Shown here: piece after piece, positions 1 through 7,274 of the stretch | How positions within the stretch are numbered: position 1 is the stretch's first letter | Layout of the letters: every line of letters begins with the position of its first letter | NCBI GenBank assembly: GCA_949283785.1 | Contig: CASDTR010000002.1 | Coordinates: 1-37,338 of the forward strand | DNA: 37,338 bases | Origin: an uncultured Oscillospiraceae bacterium | GTDB lineage: Bacteria; Bacillota; Clostridia; Oscillospirales; Acutalibacteraceae | Direction of reading: 5' to 3' | The notes under the pieces: generated by a model | The model's input: the letters and a program-made list of their open reading frames with translations, nothing else | Database searches by the model: none | Told to the model about the DNA's origin: nothing | Translations under genes and position numbers: made by a program

Positions 1-34
1 TTTTTATGTTTGCCGACGCCGCTTAACATAAATT

Positions 35-67
35 GAGCAGGCAAAAGTCTCCGACTTTCGCCTGCTC
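35..67 (+). repeat. Strong hairpin at left edge
   Basis: A 15-position inverted repeat with a 3-nt loop (TCC) pairs at 14 of 15 positions, from GAGCAGGC to GCCTGCTC. The bases after it are T-rich (TCCTTTATTTATT) but not a clean U-run. It may be part of the terminator region of a gene lying left of the window. Confidence 0.45.
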
Positions 68-129
68 CCCTGCTCCTTTATTTATTGGCTACCCCAACAT
101 TTGACATAGAACCAAATAATATAAACATC

Positions 130-163
130 AGCCGCCGGCACCGTAAAAGGTCTGGCGGCTTTT
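130..163 (+). terminator. Possible terminator of the gene left of the window
   Basis: The arms AGCCGCC and GGCGGCT are separated by 17 nt and followed by TTT. The GC-rich stem and T-run fit a Rho-independent terminator reading rightward. The loop is long, so this is moderate evidence. Confidence 0.5.
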
Positions 164-203
164 CTGTTCCAATTATTAATCCGTTAAAATATATCCTCCT
201 GTG

Positions 204-232
204 TTTACTTTATACTTTTTTAATATTACAAT
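204..232 (+). promoter_or_regulatory. Promoter of the hemolysin III-like gene
   Basis: A -35-like TTTACT (204-209) and a -10-like TACAAT (227-232) are separated by 17 nt. Transcription would start near 239, so translation should begin at ATG 267 and not at the GTG at 201. Confidence 0.5.
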
Positions 233-266
233 AATTAAAAAATCAGAAGTAAGGAGACAAACGTGT

Positions 267-911
267 ATGGAAGCTAAGCTTTATACGGTCGGCGAGGAAA
301 TATTCAACTCTGTCTCGCACGGAGTCGGAAGCCTGTTTGCGGTTATCGGTTCAACGGTCCTTGTGACCATGGCGGCAATGAAGGGCTCTTTTATAGGTGC
401 CGTCGCTTTTTTTGTGTACGGTCTATCAATGGTTATTCTCTACACTATGAGCACCCTTTATCATGCGTTTCCCATGCCTTCGGTCAAAAAGATTTTCAGG
501 ATTTTTGACCATTCAACCATTTATCTGTTGATTGCGGGAAGCTACACTCCCTTCACTTTGGTTCTGCTCAGGGATTCAAAATCCGCTCTTGCCGTATGCA
601 TATCTGTTTGGGCGGCGGCGATCCTCGGAATAGTCCTCAACGCTATCGACATTAAGAAGTTCACCGTAATATCAATGGTGCTCTATGTCGTAATGGGCTG
701 GGCGGGTCTTTTTATTATAGTGCCCATTTACCGCGCCTTGGGCAGCGGATTTTACCTTCTGCTGGCAGGCGGCATAAGCTACACGGCGGGCCTGATTTTC
801 TACGGTCTCAAGAAAATACGTTATATGCACAGTATCTGGCATCTCTTTGTGCTCATGGGAACCGTGCTCCACTTTTTCTGCATAGCCTTCTATGTGCTCC
901 CCACAGCGTAA
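267..911 (+). CDS. Hemolysin III / PAQR-family membrane protein
   Basis: A 214-residue polytopic membrane protein, typical in length for the bacterial hemolysin III (YqfA/TrhA) branch of the PAQR superfamily. About seven hydrophobic spans are visible. Family signatures seen: an early His (H18), the S-x-x-Y-H type motif (S63, Y66-H67 region, reading STLYH), DHSTIYLLIAGSYTPF near residue 81, and the C-terminal pair in HSIWHLF and LHFF, which in the family form a metal site. The ATG at 267 is chosen over the GTG at 201 because AAGGAGA lies 9 nt upstream and a promoter sits inside the longer frame. The gene stands alone and ends at a strong terminator. Family membership is clear. The physiological role is not well settled (a lipid or membrane-homeostasis role is proposed for relatives), and haemolytic activity should not be assumed. 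Confidence 0.9.
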   Translation: MEAKLYTVGEEIFNSVSHGVGSLFAVIGSTVLVTMAAMKGSFIGAVAFFVYGLSMVILYTMSTLYHAFPMPSVKKIFRIFDHSTIYLLIAGSYTPFTLVLLRDSKSALAVCISVWAAAILGIVLNAIDIKKFTVISMVLYVVMGWAGLFIIVPIYRALGSGFYLLLAGGISYTAGLIFYGLKKIRYMHSIWHLFVLMGTVLHFFCIAFYVLPTA

Positions 912-933
912 ATTTATACAGAAAACATATACA

Positions 934-964
934 AACCCCCGCTTTCAATAAAGCGGGGGTTAAA
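934..964 (+). terminator. Rho-independent terminator after hemolysin III gene
   Basis: A perfect 12-bp stem (AACCCCCGCTTT / AAAGCGGGGGTT) with a CAAT loop begins 22 nt after the stop codon and is followed by TAAATTT. Confidence 0.85.
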
Positions 965-1049
965 TTTCGTAAACACTTAATTCCTGCGCAAAAGTTTTTT
1001 TAATATATGAACTTCCAAACGCAGTTTTGCAGAGAAAATATATATAAAT

Positions 1050-1072
1050 GCACCGCTTATATGATACGGTGC
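1050..1072 (-). terminator. Candidate terminator after the dehydratase operon
   Basis: On the minus strand GCACCG and CGGTGC form a 6-bp stem with an 11-nt loop followed by ATTTATATATATTTT. It lies about 140 nt past the activase stop. A second weak hairpin (CCGCTTA/TAAGCGG, 1157-1177) followed by GATTTTC lies closer to the stop. One or both may end the operon. Nothing else is seen in 965-1211. Confidence 0.4.
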
Positions 1073-1156
1073 TTTCAGTCTGACCGAAAAATCAAGCAGC
1101 AAAAAGCAATAAGCCGCCCGGAACTTTAACAATATAACATTTTTCCGAGAAAATCG

Positions 1157-1177
1157 CCGCTTACTTTGAATAAGCGG
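1157..1177 (-). terminator. Weak hairpin close to the activase stop
   Basis: On the minus strand CCGCTTA and TAAGCGG pair over 7 bp with a 7-nt loop and are followed by CGATTTTC. The U-tract is short, so this is an alternative or partner to the hairpin at 1050-1072. Confidence 0.35.
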
Positions 1178-1211
1178 GGGCACTTTATTTACATGACAGA
1201 AATCGCCTTTG

Positions 1212-2870
1212 TCACTCTTTGCTGTCCGCGGCAAAAAGGGCTGCTCCCAAAGCTCCGCACAAATCCGGGGCCTCCGGGATAAAGAGCTTTTCCCCCAGTC
1301 CCTTCTCAATTTCTGCGGCAACTCCCCTGTTCCTGGCAACGCCTCCCGTCATCATATAAACAGGACGGTGGTTTGTACGGGCGACAAGGGAAAGGGTCTT
1401 TGATGCCACCGACTTATTCAGGCCGTGTACAATATCGTCGCTGCTCTTGTTTTCCGCAATCAGGGAAATGACCTCAGATTCGGCGAATACGGTGCACATG
1501 CTGGATATGGTTATGTTTTCCTTCCATGAAAGGCCGTGGTTTCCCATTTCATTCAGGTCAAGCTCAAGGGTCTTTGCCATGGCCTCGAGAAATCTTCCCG
1601 TTCCTGCGGCGCATTTGTCGTTCATGACAAAATTTGTCACATTGCCCTTTTCGTCAAGACAGATGACTTTGCTGTCCTGTCCGCCTATGTCTATGACAGT
1701 GCGCACTGCGGGATTTATAAAGTGGGCTCCTCTACCGTGACAGGTTATCTCGGTTTTTGAGTCGTCGGCAAAAGTGATGCTGTTTCTGCCGTATCCCGTA
1801 GCAATAATTCTTTCTATTCCGTCGGCGGAAATACTGTATTCTTCCTTTATTTTCTCAAAGGCACGCCTTGCACCCATTTCGGCTCTGGGTCCCGTGCGGA
1901 CAATGGCGCAGGCCGCCGTATTTCCGTTTTCGTCTATTACTATAACGTTTGTGGAGGTTGAGCCGCTGTCAATGCCTGCGTAAAGCTTACGTCCCGACTC
2001 GGACGGCTGCGTTTTAGCTTCGCTGCTTTTATCGCGGTTGCGAAACTCTTCCCGAAAAGCCTCAAGCCTTGTGGAAAGCTGTCCCGAGGACAGCAGCGTA
2101 AAGTCGGTTTCGATTTTAAGCATGGGCAGATTCGTCTCACGCCGCAGGTTTTCGTACTCAAAGGAATAGTAATCACAGAATTTTACCGTATGGTAAATTA
2201 TCCCTTTGACATTCGGGTGAAGGGTCAGCGCCTTTCTTCCTGAAACATCGGTCATTCTCATACACGGCATTTGGTTGAGCAGAGCGCGGGCATATTCGTA
2301 TGACGCGCTTTCGAAGGAGCCGTACTTTTCTGTCAATAATACGTCCCTGTTGCCTGAACAGGTCAGGTCCGCAGCGGGATATGCCGCATTTTCTTCGATG
2401 ATCTTCCTAGTCTCGCGGCTCACCCTTGCACCTGTAAGAGCGATGAACTCACCCTTCGGATATATGCTTTCTCTTTTGAACGCCTCGCAAAATTTTTCCG
2501 CGGAAAAATCCGTCCCTTTGAAGGCTGAATATTCCCTATACAGACGTAAGAGCTCGTCCTTAAAGCGCGTGGCTGAGCATTCCCCCGAGGTTCTCGGCAA
2601 ATCAAGGAGAAAAATAAAATCGTAATCCCCGTTTTCCTTTATAATATCATAAACTCTGCGAACGCTGTCGCAGCAGTTTACGAACACAAATTCTCTCATG
2701 CCTCCCGAAAGGCAGTGCTCCAAAAGAGCCTTGCAGTGACAGCAGAGATTTGTATGCCCTGCACTTTCGGCAGCTGAAAAGCTCATGGTCTGGGAGTTAA
2801 TAAGCGCGCACTCCCCTCCCAAAGCCTCAAGGAGTTCAACAGGTGTATATTTACAGGTATAGCCTATCAT
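1212..2870 (-). CDS. Fusion: HgdB/D-type domain + 2-hydroxyacyl-CoA dehydratase activase (BadF/HgdC ATPase)
   Basis: A 552-residue two-part protein. Residues 1-280 resemble a short 2-hydroxyacyl-CoA dehydratase D-type subunit: the start GYTCKYTPVELLEALGG, Cys-rich LCCHCKALLEHC (42-53) and VNCC (64-67), and the C-terminal signature with FCDYY, LPMLKIETD and GQLSTRLEAF (231-272). Residues 296-545 are the BcrAD/BadFG activase of the ASKHA fold: phosphate loop GIDSGSTSTN (299), DIGGQD (394), and the two Cys of the inter-subunit [4Fe-4S] site, C377 in EITCHGRGA and C420 in NDKCAAGTGRF. In this family the activase hydrolyses ATP to fire one electron into the dehydratase. The start is ATG 2870: the longer frame begins with TTG, while GAGGA lies 5 nt before this ATG and overlaps the stop of the upstream gene, implying translational coupling. 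Activases are usually separate proteins of about 260 residues, so the fusion is unusual. The substrate is unknown. Confidence 0.85.
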   Translation of the reverse strand: MIGYTCKYTPVELLEALGGECALINSQTMSFSAAESAGHTNLCCHCKALLEHCLSGGMREFVFVNCCDSVRRVYDIIKENGDYDFIFLLDLPRTSGECSATRFKDELLRLYREYSAFKGTDFSAEKFCEAFKRESIYPKGEFIALTGARVSRETRKIIEENAAYPAADLTCSGNRDVLLTEKYGSFESASYEYARALLNQMPCMRMTDVSGRKALTLHPNVKGIIYHTVKFCDYYSFEYENLRRETNLPMLKIETDFTLLSSGQLSTRLEAFREEFRNRDKSSEAKTQPSESGRKLYAGIDSGSTSTNVIVIDENGNTAACAIVRTGPRAEMGARRAFEKIKEEYSISADGIERIIATGYGRNSITFADDSKTEITCHGRGAHFINPAVRTVIDIGGQDSKVICLDEKGNVTNFVMNDKCAAGTGRFLEAMAKTLELDLNEMGNHGLSWKENITISSMCTVFAESEVISLIAENKSSDDIVHGLNKSVASKTLSLVARTNHRPVYMMTGGVARNRGVAAEIEKGLGEKLFIPEAPDLCGALGAALFAADSKE

Positions 2871-2877
2871 TATTTCC

Positions 2878-4152
2878 TCACTTTCCGCCGCTTTCAAGCT
2901 GCTCTAAAAATGCGGTGACTCTCGTGACCATCTGGCCGTCGCTTATATTTCTCCTGTCGCAGCCGTCTCCGTCAAGAATCAGGGTGGGAAAGCCGCTCTG
3001 TTCGAAATCTCTCTTTGAGAGAACGCAGGCTCCCATTGTCTGCTTGCAGCCCCAGTGACAAAAATATATTATTCCGTCGGCCTGCATTTTTTCGGCCAAG
3101 TCTTTGCAGAGCCCGGAGCGCCGCTCCCATCCTCCGTTAAATGAGCAGGACACGGTCCTGTTTGCCATAAAGGCGAAGGGATCTTCCGTATTCCCCGTCT
3201 CCAGGGAGTCGAAGGTCATATCGCAGGAAATTATTTCGCATCTCTCATTAAAATTGAATATTTCACGCAAGGAATCCTGCCAGTATGGCAATGAGTGGAC
3301 CCACAAAAGTCTTTTTCCCCTGAAACCTTCTGGCTTTTTAGCCGTATCTTCACACAGGCGGCGAGTATACTCCTCGCTCTCCTGCGTTCCGAGAAGCACA
3401 TGCATGGCAAAAACCGACAGCATCTCCGAGGTCATCTCGTCGTTTATATAGCGGGACGCCCGCAAGTCCAGATATTTTTTATAATTATCAATTGTCCTTC
3501 GGCTTCTCTCAGCGGAAGCCCTGAGGTTTTCATCGGGATTTTTTTCTTCCGAGAAAACCTTTATTTTCTCCCAGATATCCCTGAGCTGATTTTCAACATA
3601 TTCCGCGCTCTTTTCATCGCTGCTCATGGGCACGTCAATTACATAGTGGGGGATTTTAAAGTATTCTGCCGCTCGTCGGAAGGAAAGCTGATTTGCGTCG
3701 CAGGCAAGGGTGGTGTTGAGGATAAACAGAGGCTTCGGCATCACTCCTGATTCTACCAGCCCTATAAGGATTTTATGGTAGGAGCAAAGGCTTTCGGGCA
3801 CTCCGTTTTTTTCGGCCAGCTCTATAAAATACCTCTCGCTTGCGGAGGCGGCAAGATAGCAGGAAAGGCCCTCTGGGAACATGGGCTCGATACCTGCTGC
3901 GTGAAGCATTTCGCAGGGGGTAAAGATGCTTACGATCGCGGCTCTTTCCGGCCTGCGCAGAGGTTTTGTTATCGATTTTGCCGACACCCACATCATGTAC
4001 TGACGTGATGGCATCAGATCCTTTGAGGGAAAATACTTGGCCTGGAGTCCCGAAAGAGAATACACTGAGGCAAGTATTTTCCTTGCGGCCTTCGGATCTT
4101 CTCCCGCTTTTTTGTATATATACTCGCCGAATTTTTCAATTACCTTATTCAT
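2878..4152 (-). CDS. 2-hydroxyacyl-CoA dehydratase subunit D family protein (HgdA/B-, YjiM- or DCCP-like)
   Basis: A 424-residue iron-sulfur protein of the 2-hydroxyacyl-CoA dehydratase / benzoyl-CoA reductase family. Visible motifs: TPCEMLHAAGIEP (C80), LSCYLA (C98), LACDANQLS (C151), the late Cys cluster FCHWGCKQTMGAC (C365, C369, C376), and the family ending DGDGCDRRNISDGQMVTR (C398). These Cys are the likely ligands of the [4Fe-4S] centre or centres. It is the first gene of a two-gene operon with the D-domain/activase fusion, so the pair could supply all three parts of an HgdABC-type system. An alternative is a double-cubane-cluster protein with its reductase, which has a similar one-subunit-plus-activase layout. 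The start is ATG 4152, because a TTGACT-N17-TAAAAT promoter lies inside the longer frame (ATG 4218), which also lacks a ribosome site. The substrate cannot be told from sequence. Confidence 0.85.
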   Translation of the reverse strand: MNKVIEKFGEYIYKKAGEDPKAARKILASVYSLSGLQAKYFPSKDLMPSRQYMMWVSAKSITKPLRRPERAAIVSIFTPCEMLHAAGIEPMFPEGLSCYLAASASERYFIELAEKNGVPESLCSYHKILIGLVESGVMPKPLFILNTTLACDANQLSFRRAAEYFKIPHYVIDVPMSSDEKSAEYVENQLRDIWEKIKVFSEEKNPDENLRASAERSRRTIDNYKKYLDLRASRYINDEMTSEMLSVFAMHVLLGTQESEEYTRRLCEDTAKKPEGFRGKRLLWVHSLPYWQDSLREIFNFNERCEIISCDMTFDSLETGNTEDPFAFMANRTVSCSFNGGWERRSGLCKDLAEKMQADGIIYFCHWGCKQTMGACVLSKRDFEQSGFPTLILDGDGCDRRNISDGQMVTRVTAFLEQLESGGK

Positions 4153-4183
4153 GCTGCACCGTACCGATTTATTTTTTATGTCT

Positions 4184-4212
4184 ATTTTAAATTCAGTCTC
4201 CCATATAGTCAA
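4184..4212 (-). promoter_or_regulatory. Promoter of the dehydratase/activase operon
   Basis: On the minus strand TTGACT (4212-4207) and TAAAAT (4189-4184) are separated by exactly 17 nt. The predicted transcription start is near 4177, 25 nt before the ATG at 4152. This decides the start codon of the first gene. Confidence 0.7.
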
Positions 4213-4267
4213 GTCCATTGAGTTGCTAAAATAAAATCAGCTTTCCCGCAAAATTCCCAAAATGATG

Positions 4268-4302
4268 AAAATCCCACGGACAGTTTGTGTCCGCGGGATT
4301 TT
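4268..4302 (-). terminator. Terminator of the GH3 gene
   Basis: A 15-position stem (AAAATCCCGCGGACA / TGTCCGTGGGATTTT on the minus strand, one G-U pair) with a 5-nt loop lies about 55 nt after the GH3 stop. The 3' arm ends in TTTT. Confidence 0.85.
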
Positions 4303-4356
4303 ATGTCGTTTTATAAGACTGTCAGTTTCCGGCTGTTTCGTAAGCCATTTCCCTCA

Positions 4357-6801
4357 TCAGATAGAATTGAGAAGGTTTTTCAGGTTCTTGAGCGCGTGGG
4401 GGATTCCGCCCAGGATCTTAGCGAAGCCCTTGCCCGCTCCCTCGTCGTTTATCATCATAAGCATTCCCTTTGCCATATCCTCGGAGAAAACGCCCATGCT
4501 CATCTGGATAAAGTTCCTAATGGGTATCTGAGTGGCCATAGCCTCCATCATGCCTCCGTTGTATCCGTCGTCCTTAGTGGCCATGGAGAAGCCCTTCTTT
4601 ATAAGCCTGTTGATCTTGCCGCCCCACTTTGTGTGCTCGGCGTCCTCAAGGTTGTTATAGATGGTAAGCTTCTGGCTCTTGTCCCTCTCTCTGGGAGGAA
4701 TGGGTCTTCCGAGAACCGCCTCAAACTGGCTGTCATCAATAGCCGAAATGTCAGCCGTATAGTATGCGGGAGCGCTCTGCCTGTAATCGGGAATCTCAAC
4801 CGCCTCGGCCTCAACGTTCACTTTGCCGCTGAGTCTGATGTCGGCGCCGGAAGCTCCTACGAGGATTTCAAACTCACCGCTCTCGACGGTCCAATCCTGT
4901 ACCTTTACGTTGTAGAAGGCGAAAGCTCTTCTGTCAAGCACAACGGAAACTTCCTTTTCCTCTCCCGCTTTGAGGAATACCTTTACAAAGCCCTTAAGCT
5001 CCTTCTCGGGACGGAAGATAGTGCTCTCAACGTCCTTTACATAGACCTGAGCAATTTCCGCGCCGTCGATATCGCCTGTATTTTTGATTTTGAAGGTTAC
5101 CGTAAGCGCGTCTGTATCCTTGAGCTCTTTTGCGCTGAGCTTAAGGTCGGAATACTGGAAATGAGTATAAGATAATCCGTAGCCGAAGGGGAAGAGCACG
5201 GGCTTTTTGGCTTTATCATAATATCTGTATCCGATATAGATGCTTTCCTTGTGCTCGGCAAGAACCCTTCCTCCGGGATAGTTGCCGTAGGTGGGGTTAT
5301 CCTCAAGGGCAAGGGGATATGTCTCGCTGAGCTTGCCTGAAGGATTGACAGCTCCGCTGATTATATCTGCAACTGCGCCTGCACCTGCCTGTCCGCCCAG
5401 GGAGCCGTTGAGAACAGCCTTTACCTTATCAAGCCAGGGCATCTCAACGCATGAGCCGCCGCTGAGAATGACCGCAGTTTCGGGATTTGCCTGTGAGACA
5501 GCCTCAATTAAAGCATTGTGGCTCTTGGGCATACCCATATGCGTTCTGTCGTAGCCTTCGCTTTCAAAATCCTCTGTAAGTCCCGCAAAAACGAGAACCA
5601 CGTCTGCGTTCTTAGCGGCTTCAACAGCCTCAGCTGTAAGAGTCTCGTCGATTACATCCTTTGTCTTGTTGTAGCCCCTTGCGTATATAACCGCATAACC
5701 TGCATCCTTAAGGCAGTCGAGAGCGTTGTCAAGCTTTGTGGGATTTATAAGAGAGCTTCCCGCACCCTGATAGCGGGGTTTCTCTGCCATTTCGCCGATT
5801 ACGGCGATTTTCTTTGATTTGTCAACGGGAAGGATATCGTCCTCGTTTTTAAGAAGTACAGCGCTTTCGCCTGCGATCTGACGGGCTATATTGTGATTTG
5901 CCTCCATATCGGCGGTATATTCTTCCCTGAGGGTCTCCTGTGAACGCAGGAGGATCTCTATTATGTTGTCAACTCTCGCGTCAAGATCCTTTTCATCCAG
6001 TGAGCCGTCCTTGACAGCTTCTATTATCCTCTTGGCGTTGAGCTCTCCCGAGGTGGGCATCTCAACGTCCGTTCCGTATTTTACGCCCTTTACTCTGTCT
6101 ACGGAAGCACCCCAGTCCGTGACGATGAGGCCTTCAAAGCCCCACTCCTCACGAAGTACTTTCTGCTGGAGCCATTCGTTCTCGGAGCAGTATGTACCGT
6201 TGAGACGGTTATATGCGTTCATGACCGTCCAGGGCTGAGCCTCCTTGACGGCAATCTCAAAAGCGGGGAGATAAATTTCTCTCAAAGCTCTCTCGTCAAC
6301 GATTTCGTCGATGACCATTCTTCTGGCTTCCTGACTGTTGGCGGCAAAGTGCTTAATGGAAGTGCCGATTCCTTTCGACTGTACGCCGTTTATGAAGGCC
6401 GCCGCAAGCTTGCCCGCAAGATATGGATCCTCGGAAAAATACTCAAAGTTGCGTCCGCAAAGGGGTGAGCGCTTCATATTTACGCCCGGTCCGAGAAGCA
6501 CCGATACCTTTTCCTTGCGGCACTCGTCGCCCAGAGCCTGACCCATTTTGTAAATGAGCTCAGTGTTCCACGAGCATGAGGTGGCGGCAGCCGTGGGGAA
6601 GCAAGTTGAGGGAATGGAATTGCTCAGACCCTTTTTCTTTCCGTCGGGGTTCTGCTTACGAAGGCCGTGAGGTCCGTCGGTTACCATGATGGGGTCGATT
6701 CCCAGCCTTTCCACACCCTTGAAATGCCAGTAATCCTTACCTGAGCAAAGCCCTGCCTTTTCCTCAAGGGTAAGCTTTTCAATAATGTCCTGATGTTTCA
6801 T
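4357..6801 (-). CDS. Glycoside hydrolase family 3, beta-glucosidase-like, cytoplasmic
   Basis: An 814-residue GH3 enzyme. The N-terminal TIM barrel has VTDGPHGLRKQ (40-50), the CGRNFEYFSEDP motif (115-126), KHFAANSQE (150) and the nucleophile Asp in GLIVTDWGAS (D229). The alpha/beta sandwich has the ESEGYDR motif (413-419) that supplies the likely acid/base Glu. A Fn3-like domain follows (about 560-660), with GDIDGAEIAQVYVKD and RPEKELKGF. About 140 further residues (675-814) form an extra C-terminal region with a Met/Gly-rich amphipathic part. No signal peptide is seen, so it probably acts on imported beta-linked oligosaccharides or glycosides. The start is ATG 6801, with GGAGG 6 nt upstream. 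The open frame runs 38 codons further up and would add a hydrophobic helix, but no ribosome site supports that. Exact sugar specificity is not predictable. Confidence 0.92.
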   Translation of the reverse strand: MKHQDIIEKLTLEEKAGLCSGKDYWHFKGVERLGIDPIMVTDGPHGLRKQNPDGKKKGLSNSIPSTCFPTAAATSCSWNTELIYKMGQALGDECRKEKVSVLLGPGVNMKRSPLCGRNFEYFSEDPYLAGKLAAAFINGVQSKGIGTSIKHFAANSQEARRMVIDEIVDERALREIYLPAFEIAVKEAQPWTVMNAYNRLNGTYCSENEWLQQKVLREEWGFEGLIVTDWGASVDRVKGVKYGTDVEMPTSGELNAKRIIEAVKDGSLDEKDLDARVDNIIEILLRSQETLREEYTADMEANHNIARQIAGESAVLLKNEDDILPVDKSKKIAVIGEMAEKPRYQGAGSSLINPTKLDNALDCLKDAGYAVIYARGYNKTKDVIDETLTAEAVEAAKNADVVLVFAGLTEDFESEGYDRTHMGMPKSHNALIEAVSQANPETAVILSGGSCVEMPWLDKVKAVLNGSLGGQAGAGAVADIISGAVNPSGKLSETYPLALEDNPTYGNYPGGRVLAEHKESIYIGYRYYDKAKKPVLFPFGYGLSYTHFQYSDLKLSAKELKDTDALTVTFKIKNTGDIDGAEIAQVYVKDVESTIFRPEKELKGFVKVFLKAGEEKEVSVVLDRRAFAFYNVKVQDWTVESGEFEILVGASGADIRLSGKVNVEAEAVEIPDYRQSAPAYYTADISAIDDSQFEAVLGRPIPPRERDKSQKLTIYNNLEDAEHTKWGGKINRLIKKGFSMATKDDGYNGGMMEAMATQIPIRNFIQMSMGVFSEDMAKGMLMMINDEGAGKGFAKILGGIPHALKNLKNLLNSI

Positions 6802-6978
6802 TTTTATCCTCCGTTTCTTTTCGCTGCTGTTAAGAATAAAGTCCAAAATAATCAAAATCAGCTCCGCCGCGCCGAAACCCAACAGATAAATAAGATTTTT
6901 CATTTGAAAATCCATGTCGGAGATATATCATAAATAAATCCCGAGCTGCTCCGGTGAGCGACAGTTCATGATTTTGTA

Positions 6979-7008
6979 ATTATACCATTATATAAGTGAT
7001 ATTGTAAA
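6979..7008 (-). promoter_or_regulatory. Likely promoter of the GH3 gene
   Basis: On the minus strand TTTACA (7008-7003) and TATAAT (6984-6979) are separated by 18 nt. This gives a leader of about 170 nt before ATG 6801. The rest of the divergent gap (6802-7274) is very AT-rich and holds no gene. Confidence 0.55.
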
Positions 7009-7200
7009 TAGTTTAATCTTTAAGAAAAGGTTTTTTATAAATTTTTAACAACAGCTGAAATACAGACACATAATTTAATTAATTTTGCAGCCTGAGCCGC
7101 CTTTTATATCGGATTTTGAAAGATTAATTATTGATTTATTTAAATTTAAAAAAATTTATTCGAAATATGATTTAAAATAAGCAATAAAAAACTAAATCTG

Positions 7201-7229
7201 TTGACATTTAGTTAAAAATTTTGTAAAAT
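7201..7229 (+). promoter_or_regulatory. Promoter of the NSS transporter gene
   Basis: A consensus TTGACA (7201-7206) and TAAAAT (7224-7229) are separated by 17 nt. Transcription would start near 7236, giving a leader of about 39 nt that contains GAGGAG at 7262. Confidence 0.8.
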
Positions 7230-7274
7230 CTCATTAATTGTTTATTTAAAATTATTCAACTGAGGAGTGTAGAA

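Noticed and set aside
4285-5175. Long plus-strand open frame of 296 codons
   Set aside because: It lies antisense to the well-supported GH3 gene, has no domain pattern and no ribosome site.
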